DNA of 64,000 nucleotides from Budorcas taxicolor (GCF_023091745.1 NC_068913.1:38818501-38882500), one strand, 5' to 3'; counted from the first letter of the stretch, positions 1 to 11,499 are shown. The notes: generated by a model not told the origin, from the letters alone. Program-made: numbers and translations.

Positions 1-461
1 CCCACCCTACATAGGTGGTCCCAATTAAGAAAGAAACAAGTTGGTAAAAGGCAATAAAATAAAGATATTTGAGAACTACATCTGGAAACAAACTTTGAGT
101 ATATGATATGTGTGAAATTATTTAAAAAAAAAAAAAAACATCAGTAGTCTATTGGTTTGAGAGAATTTCCTTGCCAAAAATCACAAATTTGAACTAAGGA
201 AGCCTTTGACTGTTTCCGATTTAAACAAATAAGTAACAATTATAAAACCATGAACTCCCAATTTTCCAACAGAATGAGGGAAACTTTGAAGGCTGTATAG
301 CCCCAAAGGTATTCTATCACTCACTTCCAACATAGTCATGGAGAGCAATGGATTGAGAGGAGTTTCCAAATGGGAGGACCAAGGGGCCATGGGGCAAATA
401 GATGAAAAATGCCTTCTAGAGAGATGAATTAGAAATTAATCCTGGTACTCCCTCAACTTCA
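1..461. other. No gene; AT-rich unique-looking DNA
   Basis: I see no codon-like structure or recognisable repeat here apart from a run of 15 A at 124-138. The short open frame on the minus strand (181-390) has no familiar motif. Confidence 0.5.
124..138 (+). repeat. Poly-A run (15 A)
   Basis: Uninterrupted A15 after three T. It could be the tail of an unrecognised old retroposon, but nothing upstream within the window identifies one. Confidence 0.9.
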
Positions 462-591
462 GGGGCTTCCCTCATATCTCAGTTGGTAAAGAATCCACCT
501 GCAGTGCAAGAGACCTTGGTTTGATTCCTGGGTCAGGAAGAGCCACTGGAGAAGGGATAAGAAGGGATAAGAAGCCCACTCCAGTATTCTT
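462..591 (+). mobile_element. Bov-tA SINE, first (partial) copy
   Basis: Starts with the Bov-tA head (gggcttccct) and carries the tRNA-like B box ggtttgattcctgg, then ends at ccagtattcttg where a second SINE begins. A 10-bp unit, gaagggataa, is tandemly doubled at 551-570, a local slippage. The body after the tRNA-like head is missing, so this is either a partial copy or one interrupted by its neighbour. Confidence 0.85.
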
Positions 592-785
592 GGGCTTCCC
601 TTGTGGCTCAGGTTGTCAAGAATCTGCCTGCAATGTGGGAAACTTGGGTTTGATCCCTGGGTTGGGGAGATCCCCTGGAGAAGGGAAAGGCTGCCCACTC
701 CAGTAGTCTGGCCTGGAGAATTCCATGGACTGTATAGCTCATGGGGTCACAGAGTCAGACATGACTGAGTGATTTTCATTTTTAT
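592..785 (+). mobile_element. Bov-tA SINE, second copy
   Basis: Complete tRNA-Glu-like head with B box ggtttgatccctgg, then the BovA unit (ccatggactgtatag, gggtcacagagtcagac, atgactgagtga) and a short T/A-rich tail. It follows the first copy directly, giving a head-to-tail dimer. This SINE type has no protein and depends on LINE enzymes; the BovA part matches the BovB 3' ends elsewhere in the window. Confidence 0.9.
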
Positions 786-928
786 ATTCTTTTCTCAACC
801 TCATGCTCAAGGTAGGGACCTTCACAAAATATTCCCAGCAGGATTTCAGAATGGCAATGGGCAAGCCCACTGTCTTCTATTCTTCTCCTTTCTAAGAAAT
901 TCCATTCTATGTTCCACCATTGGGTATA

Positions 929-987
929 GTGAGTGTGTGTGTGAGAGACAGAAGGAGAGACAGGCAGACAGAAAGAGAGAGAAAAAA
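929..987 (+). repeat. GT/GA-rich low-complexity tract
   Basis: GTGTGT passing into an imperfect GAGA/CAGA purine-rich stretch, then a short A run. Ordinary microsatellite-like sequence; the frame across it is not a gene. Confidence 0.8.
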
Positions 988-1422
988 GTAGCTAAAGAAC
1001 CTTTCTTTGATTCCTAGGTTCTGGTACAAAACAAGCCATCTATGGACTACTGGAGAGGACTACATCTCACTCAAAGGTACAGCACTTTTAGTTTAATGCA
1101 GCCACTGGGAAGAACTTAATTTTTCCCCTATGTGGAAGATTTCATATGAAAAGAGACAAGTATATTTGGTATTCAATGATCAAAAGACTAGGCTGTGTTA
1201 GAAAATGGTTAGATGTTCATCAAACCTGTTTTGTCTTCCTTAGCACAGAGGACAGTTGTATCTGCAAGCCTTTGCAATAAATTTTCGAATGGACAGATTT
1301 CTTACATGGAAAGTGGGAGAAAATGAGAAAATGATGAACACTTGACTGTTAATATTTATTCTGAGAGTGCCATGTAGTTTTCCTTTGTCTTTTGGCTGTG
1401 ATCTGTGGTGATATTTTCAAAA
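988..1422. other. No recognised feature
   Basis: Unique-looking AT-rich sequence up to the BovB tail at about 1423. I see no coding signal or known repeat. Confidence 0.45.
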
Positions 1423-2011
1423 TTCAGTGCAGTTCAATTCAGTTTAGTCACTCAGTCATGGCCGACTCTTTGAGACCCCATGGACTGCAGCACACCAGGC
1501 CTCGCTGTCCATCACAAACTCCCAGAGTTTACTCAAATTCATGTTCATAAAGTTGGTGATGTCATCCAACCATCTCATCCTCTGTCATACCTTTATCCTC
1601 CCACCTTCAACCTTTCCCAGCATAGAGGTCTTTTCCAATGAGTAAGTTCTTCACATCAGGTGGCCAAAGTATTGGAGTTTCAGCTTCAACATCAGTCCTT
1701 CCATTGAATATTCAGGACTGATTTCATTTAGCATGGGCTGGTTGTAACTCCTTGCAATCCAAGGGATTTTAAGACTCTTCTCCATCACCACAGTTCAAAC
1801 ACATCAATACGTCAGCACTCAGCTTTCTTTGTAGTCCAACTCTCACATCCATACATGACTACTGGAAAAACCATAGCCTTGATTAGATGGACCTTTGTTG
1901 GCAAAAAGTAATGTCTCAGCTTTTTAATAAGCTGTCTAGGTAAGTCATACCTATTCTTCCAAGGAGCAAGCATCCTTTAATTTCATGGCTGCAGTCATCA
2001 TCTGCAGAGAT

Positions 2012-2169
2012 TTTCAGTTCAGTTCAGTTCAGTCGCTCAGTCGTGTCTGACTTTTTGTGACCCCATGAATAGCAGCATGCCAGGCCTCCCTGTCCATCAC
2101 CAACTCCCAGAGTTCACTCAAACTCACATCCATTGAGTCGGTGATGCCATCCAGCCACCTCATCCTCTG
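2012..2169 (-). mobile_element. Nested short BovB 3' end
   Basis: A second BovB 3' terminus with a regular TTCAGT tail starts inside the older copy and ends at catcctctgt; the host BovB then continues. The 5-bp word tttca occurs at 2012-2016 and again at 2170-2174 and may be the target duplication, although five bases in T-rich DNA is weak. Its tail repeat is more regular than the host's, consistent with later insertion. Confidence 0.85.
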
Positions 2170-2173
2170 TTTC

Positions 2174-3470
2174 AAATTCCCCCAAAATGAAATCTGTCAC
2201 TGTTTTCACTGTTTCTCTATCTATTTGCCATGAAGTGATGGGACCAGATGCCATGATCTTGCTTTTCTGAATGTTGAGCTTTAAGCCAACATTGTTACTC
2301 TCCTCTTTCACTTTCATCAAGAGGCTGTTTAGTTCTTCTTCACTTTCTGCCATAAGGGTGGTGTCGTCTGCACATCTGAGATTATTGATATTTCTCCTGG
2401 AAATCTTGATTCCAGCTTGTGCTTCATCCAGCCTGGCATTTCTCATGATGTACTCTGCATAAAAGTTAAATAAGCAGGGTGACAATATACAGCCTTGACG
2501 TACTCCTTTTCCTATTTGGAACCAGTCTGTTGTCCCATGTCCAGTTCTAACTGTTGCTTCCTGAACTGCATACAGATTTCTCAGGAGGCAGGTCAGGGGA
2601 TCTGGTATTCCCATCTCTTGAAGAATTTTCCACTGTTTGTTGTGATCCACACAGTTAAAGGCTTTGGCATAGTCAATAAAGCAGAAATAGATATTTTTCT
2701 AGATCTCTCTTGCCTTTTCGATGATCTAATGAATTTTGGCAATTCGATCTCTGGTTCCTCTGCCTTTTCTAAAACCAGCTTGAACATCTGGAGATTCACA
2801 GCTCATGTACTATTTAAGGCTGTCTTGGAGAATTTTGAGCATTACTTTACCAGAGTGTGAGATGAGTGCAACTGTGCCATAGTTTGAGCATTCTTTGGCA
2901 TTGTCTTTCTTTAGGATTGGAATAAAAACTGAACTTTTCCAGTGCTGTGGCCACTGCTGAGTATTCCAAATTTGCTGGCATGTTGAGTGCAGCACTTTCA
3001 CAACATCATCTTTTAGGATTTGAAATAGCTTAACTGGAATTCCATCACCCCCACTAGCTTTGTTCATAATGATGATTCCTAAGGCCCACTTGACTTCGCA
3101 TTCCATGATGTCTGGCTCTAGGTGAGCGATCACACCATTGTGATTATCTGGGTCATGAAGATCTTTTTTTCTATAGCTCTTTTGTGTATTCTTGCCACCT
3201 CTCCTTAGTATCTTCTGCTTCTGCTAGGTCCATACCATTTCTGTCCTTTATCGAGCCCATCTTTGCATGAAATGTTCCCTTGGTATCTCTAATTTTCTTG
3301 AAGAGATCTCTAGTCTTTCCCATTCTGTTGTTTTCCTCTATTTCTTTGCACTGATCACTGAGGAAAGCTTTCTTATCTCTCCTTGCTATTCTTTGGAATT
3401 CTGCATTCAAATGGGTATATATTTCCTTTTCTCCTTTGCTTTTTGTTCTCTTCTTTTCACAGCTATTCAT
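2174..3470 (-). pseudogene. BovB ORF2 remnant (reverse transcriptase)
   Basis: Broken pieces of the RT region lie at 3171-3470, 2810-3133, 2593-2799 and 2170-2650 on the minus strand. Motif B is readable as RQGCILSP. Motif C reads CADD in place of the usual YADD, a Tyr to Cys change next to the catalytic aspartates, and motif A reads AFN in place of AFD. Several frame changes separate the pieces. The last open frame (to 2114) runs out of RT into the nested BovB tail, so its end is chimeric. Not functional. Confidence 0.85.
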
Positions 3471-3805
3471 AAGGCCTCATCAGAGAATCATTTTGCTTTT
3501 TTTCATTTCTTTTTGGGGCTGGTCTTCATCCCTGTCTCCTGTACAATGTCACAAACCTCCATCCATAGTTCATCAGGCACTCTATCAGACCTAGTCCCTT
3601 AAATCTATTTCTCATTTCCACTGTATAAATATAAGGGGTTTGATTTAGGTCATACCTGAATGATCTAGTGGTTTTCCCTATTTTGTTCAATTTAAGTCTG
3701 AATTTGGCAATAAGGATTCCATGATTTGAGCCAGTCAGCTCCTGATCTTGTTTTTGCTGACTGTATAGAGCTTCTCCATCTTTGGCTACAAGAATATAAT
3801 CAATA

Positions 3806-4477
3806 TGATTACATTCAAGATAGAGGTAGCAGAAATGGAAGCGTCTCCCATCTCCATATCCCCTCTTATAGGGAAGTCACAAGAGGAAGCCATGAGGAAT
3901 CAATCATCATTGAATATATGGGTCATAGTACCTAGCATTATAAGAAATATACCACTGATGCAGATTTCCTCCATCGTTACTATTCCATTCAGTCCACATA
4001 GTCTCTTCATTCTAAAACATTATCCACACAAATCACAGAGTAATATTATAGGTACAGTTGGATTTCTTTGTTTATAAACATTCTGTAAATTTTCACTGAC
4101 TGTGGCATCATCTTCAAATTAGTTATGTAGAATATAAGAATTCAAACTGCCTTTTATTGACTCATGTTTTTCTAATGTCTTTGAATCACTCACTAATTTC
4201 ATTTCTGTGGAAATTTTCTATTCATTTCTCAAGGCTTCTCATAAGTGAAGATTTGCCAGTCATGTTGGGGTGTCGGTTATTTTTTCTGCCCTGCCTCCAT
4301 TCCTCAGTGCATGTTACATATAACTTTTATCATAAATACTTGCTATGTCTGTCTTTAATTGTGGGTATCTCCTGAAAAAAAGTCAATTTACCTTCATATT
4401 ACCCTTTTGCAGTATAATTCATAGCTTATATTAAAGTCTTACTTAAATAATAAATATAATACATGAAAAATACATGT
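3806..4477. other. No recognised feature
   Basis: AT-rich sequence between the BovB 5' break and the next SINE. Short open frames on the plus strand here show no motif I can place. Confidence 0.45.
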
Positions 4478-4490
4478 AGAATTACCAATC

Positions 4491-4770
4491 GGAGAAGGCA
4501 ATGGCACCCCACTCCAGTACTCTTGCCTGGAAAATCCCATGGACAGAGGAGCCTGGTGGGCTGCCATCCATGGGGTCACAAGGAGTCGGACACAACTGAG
4601 CGACTTCACTTTCACTTTTCACTTTCATGCACTGGAGTAGGAAATGGCAACCCACTCCAGTGTTCTTGCCTGGAGAATCCCAGGGACGGGGGAGCCTGGT
4701 GGGCTGCCATCTCTAGGGTCGCATAGAGTTGGACATGACTGAAGTGACTTAGCAGCAGCAGCAGCAGCAG
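4491..4770 (+). mobile_element. BovA2 SINE with perfect 12-bp target duplication
   Basis: Two BovA units joined by cttcactttcacttttcac, ending in an (AGC)n tail at 4751-4770. The 12-bp word agaattaccaat flanks it at 4478-4489 and 4769-4780 without mismatch, overlapping the tail by two bases. The intact duplication and low divergence mark a fairly young insertion. The (AGC)n tail is a natural microsatellite candidate. Confidence 0.95.
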
Positions 4771-4780
4771 AATTACCAAT

Positions 4781-5939
4781 AGAAATGTTATTCATGCAGG
4801 CCAGTTTATTCAGCCAATTCACTGACAAAGGTAGATTTTAGTTGAAGAACATATTTAGGGAATTTCTTCTATCATGTATTTACCTGTCTGATATTTTCCT
4901 TATTCATTATTATTGCACTTCCCACCTAAAACCTATTCAGCACAAAACTTCTATACTCTATTTTATTATACTTTCTTTATGGTAGTTTTATTAGTTGTAT
5001 TTAAAACAGTGTGAGAAGCTATCACTCTGAAAGGGAAAAATACCAGTTCTTTCATCCTTCTCCTTCAGACAAAACTAGAATGAGTCTTTAATGTAGACTA
5101 CTAATACAAAGCTAATTCGGTAGTCTAAACTGCACTCAACATCAATCAAATCACATAATTAATTTTACAGAAGACATTGGGCTTAGAATTATAAACCTAT
5201 GTCTATTTTTAATTTTTCTTACTGAAATTTGACTTCTGATTGCATTATTAAATGCTTTGAATTACACTACAAAAATTAAGGCATTTACACTTTATAATTA
5301 TTCTATAAAAATTAATTTGATAAAAATTAACTTCCAAATAATTGTCATTATGCAATGAGATGAGATCAAATCATTTATAAACTACTACTTTGCCAGCAAG
5401 TGATATCTCTTAGACATTATCAAGAAAAAAAATTAAAACAAGCTCATTTTCTTAGAACTCAAGTTTTTTAGCCCTCCCCATCCTCACTCTAGTACACTCA
5501 GAACTGAATTTTATAAGGTGTCATTCTTTAGAAACCACAGTAATTTTATGCTAACACTCTATTTATTTCCTTGTCAGTTCAGAGACTTACCTTGAACATT
5601 TTTGTGTATGAGTCAGTATTCATAGCAGTGACAGTTAAAGTCAAAGTTTTCTTTCACATTTCCTCTTTTTATCTATGGTCCAATATATTTTGCCACCAAA
5701 TACATTTACAGCTTCCTGCGATAAGTCAGCAAATGAAAGCTATGGACCTATAATATAAGGCACTATGCTAAAGCTCACAGAAGGCAAAGAGCTACAATGC
5801 AGCACAAGTCACAAACCAACTACCGACCTGGGACTTTTGTGTTTAGTTAGAGCAAAAGTAACAAAATAAGCCAATGCATTTGAGGTGATGAATGAATAAT
5901 AAAGACAAAAAAAATGTGTTTCTATAATTATTTAAAGTA
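4781..5939. other. No recognised feature, AT-rich
   Basis: About 1.2 kb of AT-rich DNA with no ORF of note and no repeat I can name. Confidence 0.45.
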
Positions 5940-6306
5940 TCTTTTTAAAAATTAAATTATAGTTGACTGACAGTGTTGCATTAGTTTCTGTGTATACAGC
6001 AAAGGGATTCAGTTATACATATATATATATACATATTACTTTTCATATTATTTTCCAATATGGTTTATTATAGGATATTGAGCATAGTTTCCCATGCTAT
6101 ACAGTGAGGACCTATTGTTTATCTAGTTTATTTATAGTAGTTTGTATCTGCTAATTCAAAACTCCTTATTTATCCCCCTCCACTCATAATTTCTTTTCTA
6201 TGTCTGTGAGTCTGTCTCTGTTTCATAAATAAGTTTTACTGTACATATAAATGATACCATATGGTATGTGTCTTTCTCTTTCTGATTTACTTCACTTATT
6301 ACAGTA
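5940..6306 (-). mobile_element. L1 3' UTR fragment
   Basis: Recognised from the L1 3' untranslated pattern in reverse: cagcaaagggattcagttat followed by a TA-rich stretch, gctatacagtgaggacctat, and tctgtgagtctgtctctgttt. Only the 3' end is present, truncated toward 6306. It is diverged from the copy at 51.8 kb, so it is old. Confidence 0.85.
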
Positions 6307-6707
6307 AAGTATGTATTTTTATATGTATTATATCAATTGGTTGTCATTGAATCTATACAAGGTAGACTATAGGAACATATATCAGAAATATACCTTTCTC
6401 TCTTTACAGATCCATTACTGTTTCAGTTCAATACAGGAGTGCCTCTGCATTTTCTTGGTTCAGGGAGAAATATTGAACAGATTTCTCTAGTATTACTTGA
6501 ATGGGGAAGTTGACAATAGGCTTTTCTTTCCATCTACTTAGGGGTCCGGGTCTACTTTCAAATTTTCAAGTGCCTATGACTATATTGAAGTGATAGAAGT
6601 ATTATCTGTAAGAGACTAAATCTTGTGAGGACTAAGCAAAATCTTGGAAAATGTAGCAGGCAACACCTATCAACTTTGCTAAGACTGTTTTCTAGAAAAA
6701 AATGATT
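6307..6707. other. No recognised feature
   Basis: Some 400 bp between the L1 end and the next BovB with no feature that I can support. Confidence 0.45.
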
Positions 6708-7777
6708 TTATTTGTTGTTCAGGCACCAAGTCATGTCCAACTCTTTGTGGCCCCCTGGACTGCAGCATTCCAGGCTTTCCTGTCCCCCACCATTTCCTGG
6801 AGTTTGCCCAGGTCCATGTCCATTGGGTCAGTGATGCCATCAATCCATCTCATCCTCTGTTGCCCTCTTCTCCTTCTGCCTTCAATCTTTCCCAGCATCA
6901 AGGTCTTTTTCAGTGAATCAGCTGTTCACAATAGGTGGCCAGCGTACTGGAGCTTCAGCTTCAGTCTCAGTCCCTCCGGTGAATATTCAGGGTTGATTTC
7001 ATTTAGGAATGACTGGTTTGATCCCCTTGCTGTCCAAGGGGCTCTCAAAAGTCTTTTTCAGCACCACAATTCGAAAGCATCAATTCTTTGGCACTCTGTC
7101 TTCTTTATGGTCCAACTCTCACAACTGTACGTGACTACTATAAACATTATAGCCTTGACTATACTGACCTTTGTTGACAAAATGATGTCTTTGCGTTTTA
7201 GCACATGGTCTATGTTAATGCTTTCCTGCCAAGAAGCAATGGCACCCCACTCCAGTACTCTTGCCTGGAAAATCCCATGGACGGAGGAGCCTGGAAGGCT
7301 GCAGTCCATGGGGTCGCTGAGGGTCGGACATGACTGAGTGACTTCACTTTCACTTTTCACTTGCATGCATTGGAGAAGGAAATGGCAACCCACTCCAGTG
7401 TTCTTGCCTGGAGAATCCCAGGGATGGGGGAGCCTGGTGGGCTGCCGTCTACGGCGTCACACAGAGTTGGACTTGACTGAAGTGACTTAGCAGCAGCAGC
7501 CAAGAAGCAATTATTTTCTAATTTCATGGTGGCAGTCACCATCCGCAGTGATTTTAGAGCCCAAGAAGAGGAAATCTGTCACTGCTTCCAACTTTTCCCC
7601 ATGAAGTGATGGGACAAGATGCCATGATTTTACTGGGTTTTTTTTGTTTGTTTTTTGTTTTTTAATATTGAGTTTTAAGCCAGCTTTTTCACTCTTCTCC
7701 TTCACCCTTATGAAGAGGTTCTCTAGTTCCTCTTCACTTTCTGCCATTAGAGTGATATCATCTGTACATCCGATAAG
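6708..7777 (-). mobile_element. BovB 3' half, interrupted by a BovA2
   Basis: The BovB 3' end lies at 6708-7230 and continues at 7501-7777 after a SINE. It covers the last part of ORF2 and the 3' region. The sequence is diverged and T-rich slippage is visible at 7640-7665, so ORF2 is beyond reading here; a 78-codon minus frame (7511-7747) is the best remaining piece. The tail lacks a regular ACTGAA array. Confidence 0.88.
7231..7500 (+). mobile_element. BovA2 SINE nested in BovB
   Basis: Two BovA units with an (AGC)n tail, opposite in orientation to the host BovB. The 12-bp word ccaagaagcaat occurs at 7229-7240 and 7500-7511 and is host BovB sequence, so this is the target duplication; its left copy merges with the first bases of the SINE (aagaagcaatggcacc). 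The host reads through cleanly if the SINE is removed. Confidence 0.93.
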
Positions 7778-9551
7778 TTAAAAAGCTGATTTTCCTTTAA
7801 TATATAAATTCAGAGATTATTTTGTGTGTGTTGTGCTTTTTAAAAGACACAATCGTTACAAAATACTTAACAAATACCAGAGAATGATAAGTATTCAATG
7901 ATACAATGATAAATGTTATAATTGTTAGATGGTTTGTGCCTCTTTCAAATGGGAAAATTGGTAGAAAAGCAGATATGCTCTATTTCATTCCTCCAGTAAT
8001 CCTGGCAATTCTGAAATGCGCTTGTCACAAGGGCATGGCTTCCTTGGTAAGCATGGATGTCTATCACATACTGAGGGAACATTGAAGCGATAATGTTACC
8101 TGGTCCAAACTCATTCCCACCACAGGACAGTCCAGTGAATTGGGAGTTGCTTTGTCAGGCCAAGGAATAATGAATTTATTCCAAAAGTCAGCAGACCCAG
8201 AAAAATGCAGACAAATGTCCTAGAGAACCATCTTACCTGATTTAGAATTCAGGCTTCTTTTACACTAAAAGCTGAGGGACTGGACTGTGGTTGGTTGTTG
8301 CAAATTTATTGTTGTCAGAATTCTTTGTTCTTGCATCTGCCCACATAGGTTAAGTCATGATGTTTCAGTAAACCTCCAATAAGACAAATGTGATTCTTCA
8401 TTCTGCAACATTTTAACTCTATTTGTATTAAAGAGTGTTATATCTATAAAGGTCAGAGTTCTGAGAATGGGTTGTCCTATCTATTTCAGATTATAGGCAA
8501 CATTCTTTCACAGAAAGTACAGAGCCAGCATGACTAAGCACAGGCAGCACAGCACAGAGGCTAAAGTAAAAGAAACAGATCCAACCTGGGAGTTAGATTT
8601 ATTCTTCACTATTACACTAACAGTGGTTGAGAACCGCAGTTCTAGATACATGGTATCTTGAAGTCAAGAACACTGTTTTAATTATTTTGAATCTTCATAA
8701 GTGTGGATAATTTTTTATGTAAAACAGATGGCTCAAAATTTTTTGTGGACCTAAACCGAAGTTTAAATAAAATTGTTCACCTCAAACTTGCAAATTTTCC
8801 ATTTTGAATATCTGCTAGAAGTGTACTTTATGACTATTAATTTTCCAGTCTTTTGTCTCAGTTAATTGATTACCCTGTGATTAAACTGTCATCTGTATTT
8901 AATCATAATTTTTTTATGTGAAACAAACTGTTAGGTTAGTATTTACATAATTTTATGGGTTCATGAGTTGGTATTTCCATAATATCTATTACTGTAATTT
9001 ATATTTACCTTTTAATATATTGAAAAAAAATATTGGTGACTTAGGCTTACTATGCAGTGACCAAATGATATATATTGGACTACATTATATAATATATGTG
9101 TTTCATTAAAATACATATGATTTCAGTATTTTGTGGGCCAGAACATGAATTATATTTTCAATATCACCTCATAAATTTATAAACAAGAGCATAATATATA
9201 CCCAGATGCTCTCTTTTTCAGAATGTAGAAATTCACTAGCAATACACTTATTTTAGTATATATATATTTAAAATTTTGACAATGCAGTGATCCTCAAAGT
9301 ACATTGAGGATAATTAATTAATAATGTGCATATTCTGTAGTTTAACAAAATTAAGGCCCTTTTAGAACACATTTTTGGGAAAATACATATATGATTATGG
9401 ATAAAACTCATTCTCTAAAATGAATTCTACATATTCATGATCAAAATTTGAAATATTCAGATTCAATATTAATAAAAGAATAGCATCTCTGCCAAGGAAC
9501 TATAATGTAGCTCAACCAAGTATTTTTTATATTTATATTTAATTTTCCTAT
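7778..9551. other. No recognised gene; old AT-rich DNA
   Basis: About 1.8 kb. The stretch 8030-8250 has the look of an old LTR remnant (short GC-richer blocks, cctggtccaaactc) but I cannot name it. The remainder is AT-rich with no coding signal. Confidence 0.4.
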
Positions 9552-9768
9552 TTCTTCCCTGGTAGCTCAGTTGGTAAAGAATCTGCCTGCAATGCAGGAG
9601 ACCCAGGTTCGATTCCTGGGTTGGGAAGATCCCCTGGAGAAGGAAATGGCAACCCACTCCAGTATGCTTGCCTGGAGAATCCCATGGACAGAGGAGCCTG
9701 GCGGGCTACAGTCCATGGGGTTGCAAGGGTCAGGCACGACTTAGCGACTAAACCAACCAACCACCCAG
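9552..9768 (+). mobile_element. Bov-tA SINE
   Basis: Well preserved tRNA-like head with an A-box-like tagctcagttgg and B box ggttcgattcc, then a BovA unit ending in gacttagcgactaaacc and a short CCAA-rich tail. The internal RNA polymerase III boxes look intact, though old SINE copies are usually silent. Confidence 0.93.
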
Positions 9769-9796
9769 CCATTGATATAATACATGCATGCATGTG

Positions 9797-9995
9797 TATT
9801 AGTTGCTCAGTCATGTCTGACTCTTTGCGACCCCATTGACTGTAGCTCTCTGGGCTTCTCTGTGCATGGAATTCTCCAACCAAGAATGCTGGAGTGGGTT
9901 GACATTCCCTTTTCTGGGGCATCTTCCTGACCCACAGATCAAACCCAGGTCTCCCACGTTGTAGGCAGATTCTTTACTGTCTGAGCCACCATGGT
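9797..9995 (-). mobile_element. Bov-tA SINE, opposite orientation
   Basis: Reverse-oriented Bov-tA from the tail (gttgctcagtcatgtctgac) to the head (gtctgagccaccatgg). With the copy at 9552 it forms a tail-to-tail inverted pair about 30 bp apart, which could fold into a long imperfect hairpin if transcribed. Confidence 0.92.
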
Positions 9996-10246
9996 ATGTT
10001 TATATTTAAAGCATATGTATGTTCATATATGTATATATTTCTTTAACTCTTTCTGAAAGCAAAGAATAGTGAAATAAGTATTAATATTTTAAGAAAAAAA
10101 TTTCTTTCAAATGTTGAAAAATTGATGCCAGATTGCCTATTAGAAATATTACCAACTTAAAATATATTGAGCAATATATTAAAGTACCTATTTCTTCATG
10201 TTCTCTTCCAATAATAATAGTATAGATTTTTTAAATCATTGCTGAT

Positions 10247-10388
10247 AGTTCCCTGGTATTCTAGTGGTAAGGATTTTGGGCTTTCACTGCCATGGCCTAG
10301 GTTCAAATCTAGGGAACTGAGATCCTGCAAGCAGAGTGGTGTAGCAAATAAATAAAAAAATAAGTAAAAACAAACAAACCAAAAACCA
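10247..10388 (+). mobile_element. CHR-type tRNA-derived SINE
   Basis: Starts ttccctggtattctagtggt, keeps a B-box-like ggttcaaatct, continues gggaactgagatcctgcaag and ends in an A-rich AAAT/AAAC tail. The 10-bp word cattgctgat sits at 10237-10246 and 10389-10398, the target duplication. The family is shared by cetaceans, hippos and ruminants, so it is older than Bov-tA. Confidence 0.88.
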
Positions 10389-10398
10389 CATTGCTGAT

Positions 10399-10924
10399 TT
10401 GGTAGATAGAGGACACCTTCAATAGTTCATTAGTTAACAATGACTTCATTACTAGTGCATATTATTGTCTTTTATCTATTTATGGTTATTTTTCTCTTTC
10501 TCTTTTGTGACTTCTCTCTTTGACTGTATATTAAATGATATACATCTAAAGGCCCAACATCCTGTCCACCTTTAGAGTAAACCAAGGACACAAGCCCTGG
10601 AACACAGTGTTCAACCTAGTGCAGCAGTAATTGCCTTACACAGTAGTAGGTAAACCTAAGAGTGTTGACGTGTCTCCTGCACCAGGATAATAATATAATT
10701 CTGGCAATGCACTTGAAACTCACAGTCATTCTGGCAGGTTGCCACACCTGTAGCATTATATACAGGCATGCCTTCAGTCATGCCTGTGCAAGGAACTCAG
10801 GAGGCATTAGGGAGTTTCTTTCACCCTTTGAGAATTTTTATCCTAGTTCTGTTATGAATCAAAGTGAAGAAAATTCCAACTCAGTTGTCATTCTTGTCCA
10901 TATTCAAACTTGAATCAGTTCTTT
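10399..10924. other. No recognised feature
   Basis: Non-coding sequence with no repeat I can name. The plus-strand 83-codon frame (10662-10913) has no known domain. Confidence 0.4.
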
Positions 10925-11432
10925 GTAGGCTGGCCTACCCATCACTTTGCAGGAACAAAACTTATTTTCTATGAGAAATTATCTCCCTGATATATTCTAC
11001 TTAGCTTAGGTGAGCTGATCCCATATAAAATGAATTGTGTGACCAAAGCTGATCAATCACAGAACTTATCTCTGACTTCCTGATTGGTCCAGAATGAGGA
11101 CATGTCCCAGTAAGAGCAAATTTGAGTTTATCTTAAATTCTGCTGCAGGGAAGCCTTTCTTGTTTGCAGTAGCTGAAAAAGTAGGATGTAACCCTGAAGA
11201 TGCTCAGGGTCTCCTTGCCATCAGAGGAAGAAGGGCTTATGTGAAGCTGAAGCCAACAGGTAGAACAAAACTCAGTTGGGGAATGTTCAGATGCCGTAGC
11301 TTAAACAGTTGAATCTAGCTTTACATACGTTTTCTAGCTAAATGAACAGATATACACTGTTTTCTTTTCAAGCCAATTGTTTTGGGCTTTTAATATCAAT
11401 ACTGAAAGATTCTTGACTGATACAAATTCATG
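10925..11432 (+). mobile_element. Probable old LTR-type repeat
   Basis: The order of short conserved words resembles old mammalian LTRs: a cttcctgattggtcc region, a purine-rich block near 11225, a gaagccaaca segment and the end pattern ctgaaagattcttgactga followed by TACAA. I infer an ERVL/MaLR-class solo LTR, but I cannot fix the family, and both ends are estimates. Confidence 0.45.
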
Positions 11433-11499
11433 TTATTTGTCCCTTTTTCTCTTAGAGTATACTTTCTTATTGATTGGTGGAAATCTCTCTACTTTTAAT

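Larger units (their letters stand above)
1423..3805 (-). mobile_element. BovB LINE, 5'-truncated, with nested BovB
   Basis: Read on the minus strand this is BovB from the end of the endonuclease region, through reverse transcriptase, to the 3' end with its degenerate ACTGAA-type tail (TTCAGT on the plus strand at 1423-1445). The copy runs 1423-2011 and resumes at about 2170-3805. The break is filled by another BovB 3' end. The upstream boundary is where similarity to the copy at 54.2-57.9 kb stops, near 3805. Divergence from sister copies is moderate, so this is not a recent insertion. Confidence 0.93.

Noticed and set aside
6702..7337. 211-codon plus-strand open frame
   Set aside because: It is the antisense of a BovB 3' half and runs into the nested BovA2; recognisable LINE and SINE words explain all of it.
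9600..9625. tRNA-like B box (and similar ones near 46240, 48625, 15510)
   Set aside because: Each sits in a Bov-tA SINE head. There is no cloverleaf with a complete acceptor stem, so these are not tRNA genes.
11094..11312. 72-codon plus frame
   Set aside because: It lies inside a probable old LTR-type repeat and matches no protein family that I know.
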